Shown here one piece after another: positions 42,102-55,160 of a stretch of 64,000 nt of DNA. This DNA is from Taeniopygia guttata (Eukaryota; Chordata; Aves; Passeriformes; Estrildidae), in assembly GCF_048771995.1 (NCBI RefSeq), contig NC_133037.1, positions 439,001 through 503,000 on the forward strand, in the 5' to 3' direction. The first letter of the stretch is position 1; every line of letters starts with the position of its first letter. The notes under the pieces are model-generated. The model was not told where the DNA came from and made no database searches. It was given only the letters and a program-made list of their open reading frames with translations. Made by a program: the position numbers and the translations under genes.

Positions 42102-45100
42102 TCACCAGAAGGACCTTGTCCCGTCTGCCCTCTCCCAGGTGCGCCTCAGCAGATACACTGCAGCGTGGAGTCCCCCCACGTTCACCCACACGGTCTGAGC
42201 TCTGCGCCAGATGTGTCCCACACGGGACAAGGCCTGCGGGCCAAAAACAGCCAAAGAGTGGCATTAAGACAGGAACGTTCATTTTTATTATTCTCCAGCA
42301 CATCTGATGGAAACAGCAAAGGACCTCCCAGGTCCAAAATTTAATTTAAGCATGACTAATGATTGCTCTATATGTGGAGTATCTTTTGTAAGGATGGCAG
42401 CTTACAGTTTTTCCCTCAATGTATTTTCAAGTGTAAACAGGTTTGATTTTCTCTCACAGAACAAACCTTAGCAAAGCATTTCTTGTCCTGGGTAAGCAGC
42501 ACAGCCCTGCCTGTCCCTGGGACGCAGATCCGGCCCATCTCCATCAGGCAAGCTGGGTAGAGATCCCAGTTCTTCTTCTTCGACCCCATCCTGCAAGATA
42601 CATCCAGATGCCCAGTGAGATCGCTGGCACCAGTTCCGTGTCCTTGGTGTCTCAGACATCGATCTGCTCATTCAGGAGCACAGCTACTTTCAAGCTCATT
42701 TTTACCACGGGGCTCCTGACCGCTTCCCCAGCAGGCCCAGCTCAGCACCCAGCTGCGGAGGAGCCCAGCCCTGGCCAGGAGAGCGCAGCCCCTTCCCAGC
42801 GCAGCTCACCTCTTCCCGAAGGGCATGTCTGTCACCACGATGTCCACGGAGCCCGTCCGCAGAGGCAGGTTGCAGATGTCCCACTGGATGACATCCAAGG
42901 GAACGCCCAGGGCAGTGCTGCTGCAAGAGCAAAGGCAGTCCCCTCAGACATGCGCACTCAGGCTTTTACACTGGGGAGGTCTACAGTGTTGGCAACAAAA
43001 TAAACAAGAAAACATGAACCAGACGCTCAAGTGCATCAATGCAAAGTGGATTTCTGTGCATGCAACACTGCAGGAAAGGTAAATCCCTCAGGCTCCTCTC
43101 ACCTGTCCTTACTCTCGTTTTTCCTCAGTAAGGAGCTGATGTTGTTTGCTGCTCTCTTCACTGCCTGAGGGTTGTTATCCCCTGCAATGTGGTAGCAGTA
43201 GGGCCATTCTGCAGCTCCCTAGCGGGGAAATGATAATAAGCAACATTAGCATCAACATTGCTTGAATGAAAAAAAACCCAGATTAATTTCTATAACCTGA
43301 CAGAATACAACAAAGCGACTGCAAGAGGACGGCTGGAAATTTAGACTTCTGTAACAGATAGCTGTATTTTGCACCTTTAAAGCTCAAAATACTTTTGGAT
43401 TTAGTCTTTTTCTGCTACGTCTTATGGAAGGAAAATGAGGTCATTTACAAAAAGTGTATTTGCGTCTGTTCAAAAACTGGTGAGACTGGAGCTTACTATT
43501 CAGTCATTAATAGAATATAGCTAAGATATAGACAAGTTTAATTAAGTTTAAAAAATCAAGGAAGAATCACCTCTATTGGTATCGCACCTGTACCACACAT
43601 GGGATCAACTATGATATCTGTGGGCTGGGGATCACAGAGTCTGAGGAACAGAAGAAAAAATATGGTGAGAAATGTCTTAAAAACCTGAATTTCTATAAAT
43701 AAGGGAAAGTGAGCTATTTTCATCGCCCTGGTATCTACCCTTCTAACAAAAACTTGATGTGATTATTTTTTCCACTAGTTACATTTTTTTTATAACCAGC
43801 AATGAAGCAAAATTCTTTCAAGACTGAGGTACACTATTTTGAAACTTGGCTAATACAGCAAATGTTTACTTTCCTTGGCTGGGAAACACCCACTGTTATT
43901 ACAAGGCACATGGTGGCAGCAACTCCAGGGTTTTTAAATTTATTTTTCTTTAAGAATTAACAGAAATGGCTTCTGAGGAAGCAGTGGGGAAGATAAAAGG
44001 TTTAATTTCTTAAACAAAAGCTGTTGTTTCTTAAACAAAAAGACTTGTTAACTGAGCATAATACAACGTAACTGCCCTGACCTGAGCATGCCGTAAGCCA
44101 GAGTGGAACGCAGCGTTGTGGGTCCGAAGTGTGTAATATTCCGTCTGTGGAGACTCTCTTCAGTTAATGCAATCCCCACCACGACTTCATTGTTGTGAAT
44201 ATTCAGAAGAACCTAAAGAAAAAACCTGAAGTGAATTTCAGGAGTAACAGAAGCTTTCCACAGAATGCCTAGTAAATACTTACAGGAATCTTAACTGGCA
44301 ATTTAAAATCCAGGAATGACATGTAAAAAAGCTTTTCTTCTTGAAAGCAAAGCATAGCACCATTTTAATAGGACAGAATTCAGGTGAGCATTCACACACT
44401 CTCTCATTCACACCAAATCTGTTGCACAAGACTTCTCAAAGTGCTATAACCATTGCACTGGCTTCTTAAAACATTTGGTTTGTAAGTCTGGGGCAGAGGT
44501 CGGGTAAGTCCTGCAAGACACAGTGAACCATCTGCAAAAGCAGCAATAAAAATCATATTAGTTCTGGGGACTACATTAACTAGGAAGGTGAAATCTCACT
44601 CCAGGGCAGTGGCCAGCCCTTAGTAAAGCTGCAAGAAAAACATAGGTCTCTCTGCCCCTCAAAAACAGTGGTTCCTCACCACCAACAGGTCAGGGGTGCT
44701 GGTTGTATTTTCCCAGCCTCTGCTCTCCCCTGACAGAAAACAAACACCTGACAGTTATTGTTAACTCCTTCTGTCCCCTTCACCCCAAACCCAGCTTCCA
44801 TTTGGAGCATTTCTTGGTAACTTAGACTGCTATTGAACAATGCATTAGAAGAAAGATTTACTGAAGGTGAAAGCAAGGCAAAGAAGGTATCAGAAGTCAC
44901 ACATAATGTTGTCAGGGAAAAGAACACTTCAGAGGAGGCCAATTTCAGCATTACCAGTTTTCAGTTCCAGAGTCTCTGGAAGGCAGTTTGGAGATCTCTA
45001 AGCATCAGAAATAAGAACTAAAAATTTGTACTGCAGAAATGTAGGTATTTCCAAGGTATGCCACTATACCTCCACATCAAAATTAGTCATGTCAGCTTTC

Positions 45101-46756
45101 CACTGGAAGTGCTCCTGCACGGCTCCGCCGAAGTCCCTTGCGGCCTCGTTGGACGTGAAGCTGTGCTTCTCTCCAGCTCTGTTGCACGTCACTCGGAACC
45201 TCAGCACCTTCACCTCTCCTTCACCAGCCTTGGGCCCACTCTCAGAACTCGCCTGCACTCCAACTTTCACATCTGACTGCTCATTATCTTCCTCCTCCTC
45301 CACCCCATTTCTGGATGTCACTCCTTGGGGATTCTCTGTATCCTGGCCACCAGTGGGTTCCACAGCCACAGGGTTTTGGGCACAGTCCTCCTGGTCACTA
45401 GTGCTATTTTGGTCTGCTCCTCCCTCTTCTCCACCATCACTCAGCTTCCCTCTGCTTGCAGGACTCTGCAGATTGTGTTTTTTGCGTTTTGTCTTTTTCT
45501 TCTTCAAGCTGTTGTTCAACTCCCAAACTTTCAATGGATCAGTCCAGGGTAGCTTTTTAACCAAATCTTCCAAATCCTTTAGAGCATCTTCCTTTAAAAG
45601 ACAGAAAAAGTTGTGCTTTGAAGTTATTAATTCTTTTAAAAGTTATCCTTCATTTTGAGGTCTCTCAAAGTAGTTTATTAAACACTAATCCACTACATGT
45701 TTAAGCAAAGATTAAAGGTTTTTGTCTAGTTTTTGCTGTAACTAAACAGAATTACAGTGAAAAGCACAAGGCCCACAGGATTTCATAATTTATCTTTTAA
45801 TACAGACAACTAACACTGTATTAAGTGACCAAAGTGACTCTTCACTATTCTGTGTCAGTGGCCTACAAACACAGCATCACCTCTTATCCCAGATTTTGGC
45901 AATGTAAAGCATTTAATGGCAGAAATTATGTTAGATGACATGGCCACACTTCCATTTACAAGCCAGAAAAGGGGAACTAGAATAGCCTCACAAATAAAAA
46001 CTTATTAAAAATTAAAAACGTATTAAACAAACAGTCTTAAATTAAAAACCCCAAATACTTCAAACCCCAGAACCGACAGAAAAAGGAAGAGTGACTCACC
46101 TTATTTTCCTTAAATTGATAGTCTTTGAATTCCTGAACAACAACAAATAAATTATCCACTGATCTCAGACGATGGACCTAGAAGAGATGAAAAGATGACA
46201 CATTACTAACCGTGTGCCGTGGGGACTGTGTTTACTGTTTTCAGAATTTTGCCATCTATGTCGAGGTTTCAGACTACGGTTTCCACCTTTAGTCCCCACA
46301 GGAGTTATCAGTTTAGTCTTTGCACTGGTTTAACGTCCCCATCTACCGTTTCATCTCCCGCGACACCCCGGTGAGGCGGGTACCGCAGGCCGGCCGCGGC
46401 TGGGTGCGGGATGCTGTCCGCACCGGCGGCCTCCGACACCCAGGCGTTGGGCTCGGAGGCGCTGGGACCCACCGAACCGAACCGAACCGAACCGAACCAG
46501 CCACAGGGGGAACAGCGGAGCGGGGCAGGGAGCCCGCACGGACCTCAGGCAGGCTCCGGGCCGGGACCTCGAAGTAGATCTTGCCCCGATCCCTGCTGAT
46601 CCGGGAGGCCGAGCCCAGCTTCTCCTGCACCTCCTGGGCCGCCGTCTGCTCGAACCCCGTGGGCACGGTGGCGCCGATCACGGCCGCCAGCTCCGCGCCC
46701 TCCTGGGCCGCGGCCGAGCCCAGCCCCGCGTCCCCGGCCGCCTCCGCCTCCGCCAT
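42102..46756 (-). CDS. THUMPD3: THUMP domain-containing tRNA guanine-N2 methyltransferase
   Basis: Nine coding exons on the minus strand: 46544-46756, 46100-46177, 45070-45591, 44082-44212, 43571-43640, 43103-43218, 42810-42920, 42467-42590 and 42102-42233, in phase, giving 498 aa (human 507). The N-terminus (MAEAEAAGDAGLGS) is followed by the THUMP region (VIGATVPTGFEQTAAQEV, ISRDRGKIYFEV, LRFRVTCNRAGEKHSFTSNE), which is split by a Lys-rich then acidic low-complexity insert in exon 3 that is poorly conserved. The Rossmann methyltransferase follows: SAM motif I VDPMCGTGAIPIE, AGDNNPQAV, and catalytic motif IV TDMPFGKR (human TDLPFGKR). With TRMT112 this enzyme makes m2G in the acceptor-side region of tRNAs. 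The C-terminus (ERADGTRSFW) is shorter than in human. Confidence 0.95.
46471..46498. repeat. (ACCGA)n microsatellite
   Basis: About five ACCGA units starting at 46471, within THUMPD3 intron 1 just past the exon 1 donor (46543). Confidence 0.9.
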
Positions 46757-47330
46757 GCCGCGCTGCCCGGGGACGGCGGGCGGGCGGCCACACCGCCCAC
46801 GGCCGGCCCACCGACCACCGGAGCCCCCAGCCGCGGCCACACCGCGCCAGGCGCCGCCACCGCCCGCCCTTTCCGCTTCCGCGCCGGGCGGCACCGCCCG
46901 CTGCCCGGGGTCGCTGCTGGGCGCGGGCGGGAGGCGGCGCCGCGGCCCCGGGGAACGGCCGTGGGTCCGCGCGGCCCCGCCGGTACCGGTGTGGGTCCCT
47001 GCGGCCCCGGGGAACGGCCGTGGGTCCGCGCGGCCCCGCCGGTACCGGTGTGGGTCCCTGCGGCCCCCCGTGGAGCTCCGGCCGGGCCCTCGGCGGGGCT
47101 CGGTGCGGGGCTCGGTGCGCGGCCCTGTGCTGCCGTTCCCACCCCGTGACGGGTCGCTCGTTGCCCTGGCGGAGCGCTGGCCGGCCCGCGGGTCAGACCC
47201 GGTTCCAAGCCCCCGCAGCCCCTCGGGTCCCGGCGCCGAGCTCCCGAGCTGGGCTGCCGCTGTTCGGGCCCCCGGGCACCCACGCAGCCGCCGCCGCTGC
47301 CGTAACCCCCGTGTTCTGGGTGGCAAACCG
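46757..47330 (-). promoter_or_regulatory. THUMPD3: CpG-island promoter of THUMPD3
   Basis: Dense CpG island reaching from intron 1 (about 46350) to about 47330, centred on exon 1. No TATA box is evident. Because no other gene start is readable to the right, divergent non-coding transcription is possible but not shown. Confidence 0.65.
46944..47061. repeat. 59-bp tandem duplication in THUMPD3 promoter island
   Basis: Two apparently identical 59-bp copies (46944-47002 and 47003-47061, beginning GGCCCCGGGGAACGGCCG) plus the beginning of a third (GGCCCC at 47062). They lie about 190-305 bases upstream of the THUMPD3 start codon. Confidence 0.92.
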
Positions 47331-48799
47331 TGGGGTGGCCATTGCTCTGTTCGTTCCTTGTTGCTCAGTTTTCTCGATGGTTGGGCTGTTTCCTTTGGCG
47401 TGTTTCCAGAATTAAAATTATTTTTAAAAGTAAAATCTAGTGGCTAAATGTCTTTTTTTTCAGGAGAGACAGAAAGAGGCTGCTCTACCTGCCATGACCA
47501 TGCTCCCGTCACTACGACCAAATGTGAGCTGCATGAAGCTGAATAGGCACTATTTTTCCTCCTCATTTCAGGTCCCAAAGTCTTTACACCCAGCACTGGA
47601 ATGATAAATGTAAACACAACTTGTTCCTGCAGCTTCTACCTCCCCAGGTGCAGCATGTCCTGTCAGCAGTACCATTTGTGCTCATTTCCCCATGTGTGTT
47701 CTGGTTTTGCCATCGCATTTAATGTCCAACAGGAGGCCTAAGGCACTGCTCTTGCCATTGAACCCTCTGAAGCATTGCTTTGCTTTCACGTGAGCAGGAT
47801 GAGGGAAGGTGTGGGCTGACTTGTGATTCAAGTCTGAAAATACAGGATGAAAACCGTGGAATTTGGGTCAAAAACATGATGGAGAAAGTTTGTGAAATGG
47901 CTTTCAATAAGAATTTAAAAATAAGCTAAAGCAGACACAGTCACAGATTTTGCTCAGCTTTGTCCTGCAGCAACACCTATAGCAAGGCAGAACTTTGTGG
48001 TTCAAGTGGGACAAGAAGCTCAGATTGCTGAGCTATGTTCACTGGCAGAATTTTCAGCATCTTTTGGTGAAGTTGTTTGCCAGACACTTAAATGAATTCC
48101 ATGTGTCTGGCCTAGCAGCAGCAGCTCTGACCCTCACAGCTGGCCTCACACTGGAAGGTAAGAAGCAGGTGAGAGCTTCAGCCTGCTCTGCTGCAGCTCT
48201 TGGAATCTATCCAGACACCATTTCAGAACAGTTTCTGGTTGCTGGCAGGTTCTGTAGCAGCTCTCCTGCCTGTGTTTTGGGAGGAGAGAAAATACGACAA
48301 ACTCTTCAGGACCAAACCAGAGCTGTGCTTTGTGTCCATTTGAGCCCCTTCCCAGAGCCGAGGAACTGAACTGGCTCCCAGGTTCAGCAGCATTCAGTAA
48401 AGTGAGCAGGTGCCTGTTGGGCATGTCTGGGAGCGCCCTTTGCAGGGAACACAGGTTCCTGATGAGCTGGCAGCATGTTCTCATGGCTGGCTTAGTGCAC
48501 AGCTGAGGAGGAGCACTGCTGTCCACTTGTCTGGAAGGGTTTGTGCTCCAGGTCTGTCCATTTGGAAGGCACGTATCAACAGCAGGCTGAATCCCAGAGG
48601 ATCCTGAGTGTTTCTGCACTCTCACTCCTCAGGGTTGTCAATGGAATGATGGACGTAGAAATTGGCCAGCTAACCAAGGGGTCCTAATATTATCCTGGAA
48701 TCATCATTATTTGTCTCACAAGATTGGCACACAACTAAAGAACGTTTGCCATACACTTCTCTTATTAAAACAAATTACTTATCCTGTAATTAGGACTAG

Positions 48800-48892
48800 A
48801 CCAGGCTTCTCCAGCCTGGCCTTGAACACTTCCAGGGGTGCAGCAGCCACAGCTTCTCTGGGCACCCTGGTGGCCTCACCACCCTAATCTCA
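48800..48892 (-). mobile_element. CR1 LINE fragment
   Basis: On the plus strand this reads CCAGCCTGGCCTTGAACACT TCCAGGGGTGCAGCAGCCAC AGCTTCTCTGGGCA, and later CTCACCACCCTAA, which is the reverse complement of the CR1 3' region (GGGTGGTGAG ... GTGTTCAAGGCC). It is a short truncated copy without coding capacity. Confidence 0.85.
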
Positions 48893-51800
48893 TTACCTAC
48901 TTTTTCTCAAGTTTTACTACTTTCATGTGTGTGAGAAAGATAACATAGTATAGTGTTTGGGAATCTACAGCGGAAGGATAAAGGAATGTTATTTTAACGC
49001 TGAGAGATTAGGAGAGAAGTGAATTAGCTGCTTAACGGTTACTGGATGGGGAAGAATTAGTCAGTGTTTGTGGCAGCTCTGGTGAGCCCAGTGCCTGAGT
49101 CACAAGAGCTGTGAACTGAGGCTGCTGAGTGATAAGACACGACAAAGAGTTCACAAGTCTAAGCGAGGAATTGGGTGTCAAACCCTTGTTGCTGGAGATG
49201 TGTGGGTAACAGGGGACTGCCCTTCCTTTCCTGTCTCCAGCAGGTTTTTCACAGGAACAAATGCGCCACAATTGCCAACTTGTGCTGGGGCAATGTGGGT
49301 GGCTGCAGAGCTGCTCTGGGTGGTCAGAGCAGTGATGAGGGCACAGAAGATGAGCAGCTCATTGTACAGCATGTGAGAGGTGCGCTGAAAATGTCAGACT
49401 GCTCAGCCCTGCCATGCTGGTCGTGCCCAGGGACTGAGCTTTGTCACCTGTGAGATCTGTGAAATGGAAACTGCTGAGGGAACCTCATCAGCAAGAGAGG
49501 CCGTGCACACACATAACCCTACCACTCTGAGTTTCGTGAAAACGGTGAGACTTGTTCCAAAGTCTTGCTTAATTTTTACCAGGGTAATGAAATTAACTTA
49601 TTGGATTGGTTTAATTAATTTTTAGAGCATAAACGAATTTACAGAATTGAATTTCCAATACTGAAGTGCCAAGTTATGCTTGCACCTGTCTTGTCTGGAA
49701 AAACTGCTTGGTTTGAATTCATTAATTTCAGAGCTGCAGAAAGAATTTGGTGTGAATGGATCTGGTTCGTCTTGCAGTGATAGGCATGTGTTGTATAAAT
49801 TCCATCCAGTCCAGTATTGAATTTGCAAGGATTAAAGTTCTTCAGGCTGCTTCCTGGCTCCAGAGGTTACATTCAAAAATTTAGGTTTGTATTGCAATAT
49901 GTGCGCAGAGAAGTGAAATCAAAAATTTGCCCTTCCAAAGGAAAAATGCTGTGAGCAGTATAGAAAGCTTTTTAGAGAAATATGCACATGAGGGTGACAG
50001 GCTCTTTCCTCCTGTGACCTCTTGAAGAAGGTTCTGCTTTCAAGGGACTGTGGGCAAGGCTGTACCACTTCCTCCTCAGCGGTGTTCTGGCTGCTTGCTC
50101 TCTGGTACTGGAGTTACTGCCCCTTGTGCAGTACCTCCCTGCTACTCAGGAGGTTACTGCGGGAGGGAGGGTTGGCATGGGCATTTGTTCAGGTCACCTT
50201 TGAACCTACAGCATCTGCTCCTGACCTGACGCTCCAGCTTACTTTGAGACAACTGAGTAAAGAGAAGATTCCTACACACATAATTAAGCAAAAGAGCAGG
50301 CAGAGATTAAGCAGTTTACAATTCAGAACTTTTCATGGGATTTTAACCTCAAGTGGTGCTGGCAAGGTCTGAATGAGTGTGGGTAGGCAGCCAGTGGTGT
50401 GAACTGCAGATCAGTCAGACAGGGCTAATGGGGTCCAGTCCTTTGTGCTGCCTCAGTAGCCTGTGTGAGGAAGGGAAGAGTTGCACAGTTCAGGATTTCT
50501 TCCTCTTCCAGCCAGGGATACAACTTAATGGTCTTGAATCTGCTTTGGCAGCCAGGAGACTGAGATTGCTCATAGTGCTGATGGAGCTAGCATGAGCTTT
50601 AAAGAATGGAAAACTAACAAACCCTACAGTCATTTTTAACAGATCTGGAAACACATTCAGGAATATATAATCTCATTGTGACCCTGCATTTGTATTTTTC
50701 TGTTACACCTGATTAGCTGCTACCTGAGTCCAAAATGCCACTGATGCTAAAAACATACAGCCTTGGGAAGTTACCACGGGCACTGCTGAGCATCTTCAGA
50801 GTCTGCAGCTGTGTTTTACTAATGCCTTTGATCTGAAGCTTTGTTTTCCTAACAGCTAATTTATTAGTGAGCAAATTGAGGCTTTTGCATATTAACAGAC
50901 TTGCCAAGTATCACTTAGGGGCCAGAACAGAGGCTAATGGAATGATAAAGTCTCTCCTCCACACCCAAAAAACTGCCCCTCTTATAAAGTCAATTTAATT
51001 ATTCTCTAGGATGGAATGTACAAGATGCATAGTGTATTGCAATATCAAAAGAGTTCAGTTAATTTACCTCCCTTAACCTCTGTGCGACCCTGTTCTGGGG
51101 ACTTGAGGATTGTCACTCCTCTTGCTATTGGCTCAACATCTGCCGTGTTAATCCACACATTCAGAGGATGCATTCGCTGCTCGGCACTCCCGCTATTGCT
51201 GACACTTTGAGCTGAGAAGAAATCCGTGTCAGGCTCCTTTCCCTGGAAGCAGGGTTCTGCATTCCCAGCAGCGGCAAGCAGTGCTGTAACCTCTTTCCTT
51301 CCGAGCCAGCACAGCCAGCACCTGTCAGAGACATTGCCTGTACACAGGAGCCGCTGTGCAGCCCTTTGTTCCTGGCTAGTGGGTTATTTCCAGCTGGTCG
51401 TTAGTCATTGCTGTGGGAGGAAAAGCAGAATTGTTGCAGTGCTTAATAGACCTCGGTGACATGTGAGGTGCTGTGTGGCACATCGCCGTGTTCTGCCCAC
51501 AGCAGCTTGTAGGGTGCAGGGAGCTCTGCTGGCCTTCCTGGGAAATCCCAGCTCCTCAGACAGCAGAAGCTTGGCAGAAACTGGAGTGACCTTTGTGCCA
51601 GTGACTCTGTTGGGAATTTTCTTAGCCTGCATGTAACCTGTATGGGCGTTGCAGCTGGATATTGCTGCGGACAGCTCAGCTGAATTGACAGCTAGTTTCT
51701 TCAAATATGTCCTGCAGAGAAGATTTAACTTATGTTACTGAATGGAAATCCTTCTGTGGGGAATATTGAAAGAAAACTGGCACACACACTCTTTAAAAAG

Positions 51801-54800
51801 ACATTTTTGGGGAGCCTGAGGGTTTGGGTTTTATTTTAAAAAGTCTGATGTACTAGTTTATTTCTGTTTTAAACATGCTTTTAAGTGGGAAACCTACACT
51901 GTCTTTTACCACGGGAAACGAACAGTTCGGTCGCCTCCTTAAAGCCCATTCTGCACAAACCTATGCCCGTGCTTGGGATTTCAGAGCGGGAGAGCTGCTC
52001 AGAGCGGCTGTCGGGGCAGTGTGGACGGGAAGGTGTCTCCATGGGGGTCACTCTGCGAGGCCTTTCCCTAAATGATGTGCCTGAGCCTTGGGTGTCTCCT
52101 TTGAGGCTGTGTAGCGCACACTAAGACACAAACTGGCTCCAGAGTGCAGTGTGGGATCCAGCTACATCCATCCTGCCAGCATCTCCTTCCAGCCCTGGGG
52201 CTTGCACAGCTCACACATCACACGGGGACTCATGGGGAACTGTGGATGCTTCACACGGCCGTGAGTGGAGCCCCTCCTCTGCTAGGAGAAGGAGTAATCC
52301 TGGGTAACACGTCTGCTTACTGCTGCACCTCCATCCTAAATAATTTTAAAAGCATGATGTCAGTAAGATGAAAACTCCGATTTGATGATTAAGTTTCCAT
52401 TCCAGACCTGCAGTCCCCAGCAGGGTCTTGTGAAGCACCACTGATGTGTACCAATTCTTCATGCAGTTACATGCTCTTCTGGGCCAGAGACAGCCCCTGC
52501 ACGTTCTGGTTCACATGTGAATTTCTGGCTATTACTGTGCTGTGATGAATGTTCTGTCTGAGCAGATATCTGACTGATTCCCTAACAGATTCTGCAGCAC
52601 GGGCTTTTTCAGAGGCTGAGGGGAGATGCCTTCCAAGTTAGACAGTGTTGAACTCAATCTGTGAAGTCAGCCATGGGGAATCCAGGCTTCACTTGAAACC
52701 CAGCTCTTTGGCATTAAATCACAGAGATATTTTAAAGTGAAACTGGGAACATTGTGCAACTCTGCAGAAAGTGAAGTCCAGAACAAACTCCAGGTTTAAA
52801 TTTTCTCACTGTTTTTCTGCAATTTAGTGATTTGTTTGTTCTATATCCATGGCTACATGGCTGCAGACATTATCATCAAATGTGGCTCCTATGAAATACT
52901 TGCAGCCGTGGCAATAATTCGAGGCTCGTCGGTCTGGGCTGTGGATGCCAATCCTCTGGCTAGGTTGTCCTGTTCTCTAGAGCTGCCCCTCCAGCGTGCC
53001 TCACCCTGGGCTGGAGGGAATCCCTTCAGCAGGGACAGGGATTTCACTGAGCTGCAAAACAGTGAAGTCAGAGCTCTGCCTGTGATTTGTCAGGTGTGTG
53101 GTGTGTAAGGGCTGTGATACACAGCCTCCAGGGGACCAACAGTATGTGCTGCGTGGCTCCTGCATGGGGATGACAGTATTTCATCTGTTCAATCAGTTTT
53201 TTGTGGGGTACATTGGTAGGTGGAAGTGAGCGTTAGGGAGGTGCCAGTTGTCCCAAATTCTTGGTTTTCCTTACCCAGCGATCTCCCAGTGTTTCATGTC
53301 TTAGGAGAGTGTGGAGGTGTCAGTCACTGTCTCTGCTGACCTGGTTCTTCTTTTTGACCTGGATGCGCTGTGAGCTGGAGCTGTTTTGGATAAGAAGTGA
53401 CAGCTGAGGGAAGAGGGAGCAACAGCTCAACAGCCCTGTACCAACCTGAACCACACTCACACAGCAAACCATTTGTGGATTAGTGGGATTCAGTTTAGTG
53501 TGAAATATGTCAGAGCAAAGATCTTGCAGTGTCGGTACTGAGTTTTTGTTGCAGTTTTGAAGCATTTACAGGAGTGTTTCATGCTGCTCCCCCATGATCT
53601 TGCTCAAGCTGATTATGAAACAGTGACCTTGTGGGTGGTTAGCTCAGGAAATGGGGCTCCCTCTGCTCTGGCCCAGCTCCCTGTGCATGCAGCAGCTTCC
53701 CTGTGAGGCTGCAGCAGGCTCTGGTGCTGGTGTCAGCTCAATTTCCTCCTCCGAAGAGCACACCAGGGCCTAGATCTCAAACACTGGCACTGAATCAGCT
53801 CTTGGAAGAACCTAGAGCAGGAGTGCAAGAGGACAGGAGAGGGATGCCAAGACTACAGAAGCAGGAGACAGTAACTGCCCGGGCTGTGCTTGGGCAGGAC
53901 CGCAGCTTCCAGCACTGCTTCCCTCAGCCAGCAGAAAGGAAGGAGCCCTTAATGCTGGACACCACTGTTAGCCTTTTTCTGTAAATATTTCTGGGCCATC
54001 TGCACATCTGCCTGGGGAGAAACTAGCCATGCTCCAGACAGAAAGAGAAGCAGGTGAACAAACCTGAGATGAGCATGCTGAGATTCCATGGAGCCCAGGT
54101 CGTGCTGCCTGGGAACAGGAGGTTTGGGATTAGTTAATAAAGAATGGGGATCTAGGCCTTCAGCCAGACACTGACAAGAGCTCTGGAAGTAGCTCTTTTG
54201 AGTTGAGCAAGTGAAAGGATGGAAAAATAATATACTGAATGCAGGTAAATCTGCATCTTGTGATAAGATCAAATGCAGGCCTTTATTCTATGACTTGTAT
54301 GGCATTTGATGTGTCCTACAGAAAGTCTGACTGTGAAGTCAGACTGCATTGGGGAAGCTGTGTCCTTTGGACTAACAAAGTTATGATTAAAACAACAGCA
54401 GCTCAGGATTTTGCTTGCCTTTGACATTTGAGACTTTACCATGCTCTTGGATTATATTTTTCAGGATTTTTCTCTGCAGCTTTGAGACAGGGGAGCTTAA
54501 TTAAAACCTGAAATGAAAGGTCACTCCAGCCTTTATTTCAAATTAAAATCCCCCACAACATGTTGCCTCTCATACAAGTACTGGCTATGAGTCCCTGGGA
54601 GCAAGCGGGCTGTGCTGTTTGTATTCCAGCTGAGGTTGCCAGTTAGATCTGACAGTGTTTTGCACCAATTCTGGGCACACAGACAGCTGGCACAGTGCAG
54701 CTGAGTTCCTGTTTTACACATGTGTTCTGCTCTGCCCTTCAGATCTGGGAGCTGCTGGATCCAGCTGCATTCCTGCAGTGGCAGTGCTTTGGAGCAGGAG

Positions 54801-54910
54801 CCCCATGGCAAAGTCATGGCCTCACTGGAGAGAAGCTGTGAGAGCTGACAGGCATCTCACCTCTGCAGAGCTGCACAGCAGTGCCACGGAGCACAGAGCC
54901 TCTGGAGTCC

Positions 54911-55160
54911 TGCTGCAGGGAGAGAGGGTCGGTGCTGCAGGGAGAGAGGGTCAGTGCTGCAGGGAGAGAGGGTCAGTGCTGCAGGGAGAGAGGGTCAGTG
55001 CTGCAGGGAGAGAGGGTCGGTGCTGCAGGGAGAGAGGGTCAGTGCTGCAGGGAGAGAGGGTCGGTGCTGCAGGGAGAGAGGGTCAGTGCTGCAGGGAGAG
55101 AGGGTCAGTGCTGCAGGGAGAGAGGGTCGGTGCTGCAGGGAGAGAGGGTCAGTGCTGCAG
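54911..55160. repeat. 22-bp minisatellite, about 11 copies
   Basis: Tandem units of the form GGTCRGTGCTGCAGGGAGAG plus AG. The copies differ only at one A/G position, in an irregular order. Because 22 is not a multiple of three and the unit has no stop on the plus strand, all three plus frames stay open, creating spurious repeat proteins (GERVSAAGREGQCCRERGSV type). Confidence 0.95.

Noticed and set aside
45026-45658. 210-aa plus-strand frame opposite THUMPD3 exon 3
   Set aside because: Antisense shadow of a confirmed coding exon.
46343-47447. Frames of 327 aa (minus) and 288 aa (plus) across the THUMPD3 island
   Set aside because: The minus frame contains THUMPD3 exon 1, but its flanks are stop-poor GC-rich DNA including the 59-bp duplication; the plus frame has no recognisable domain.
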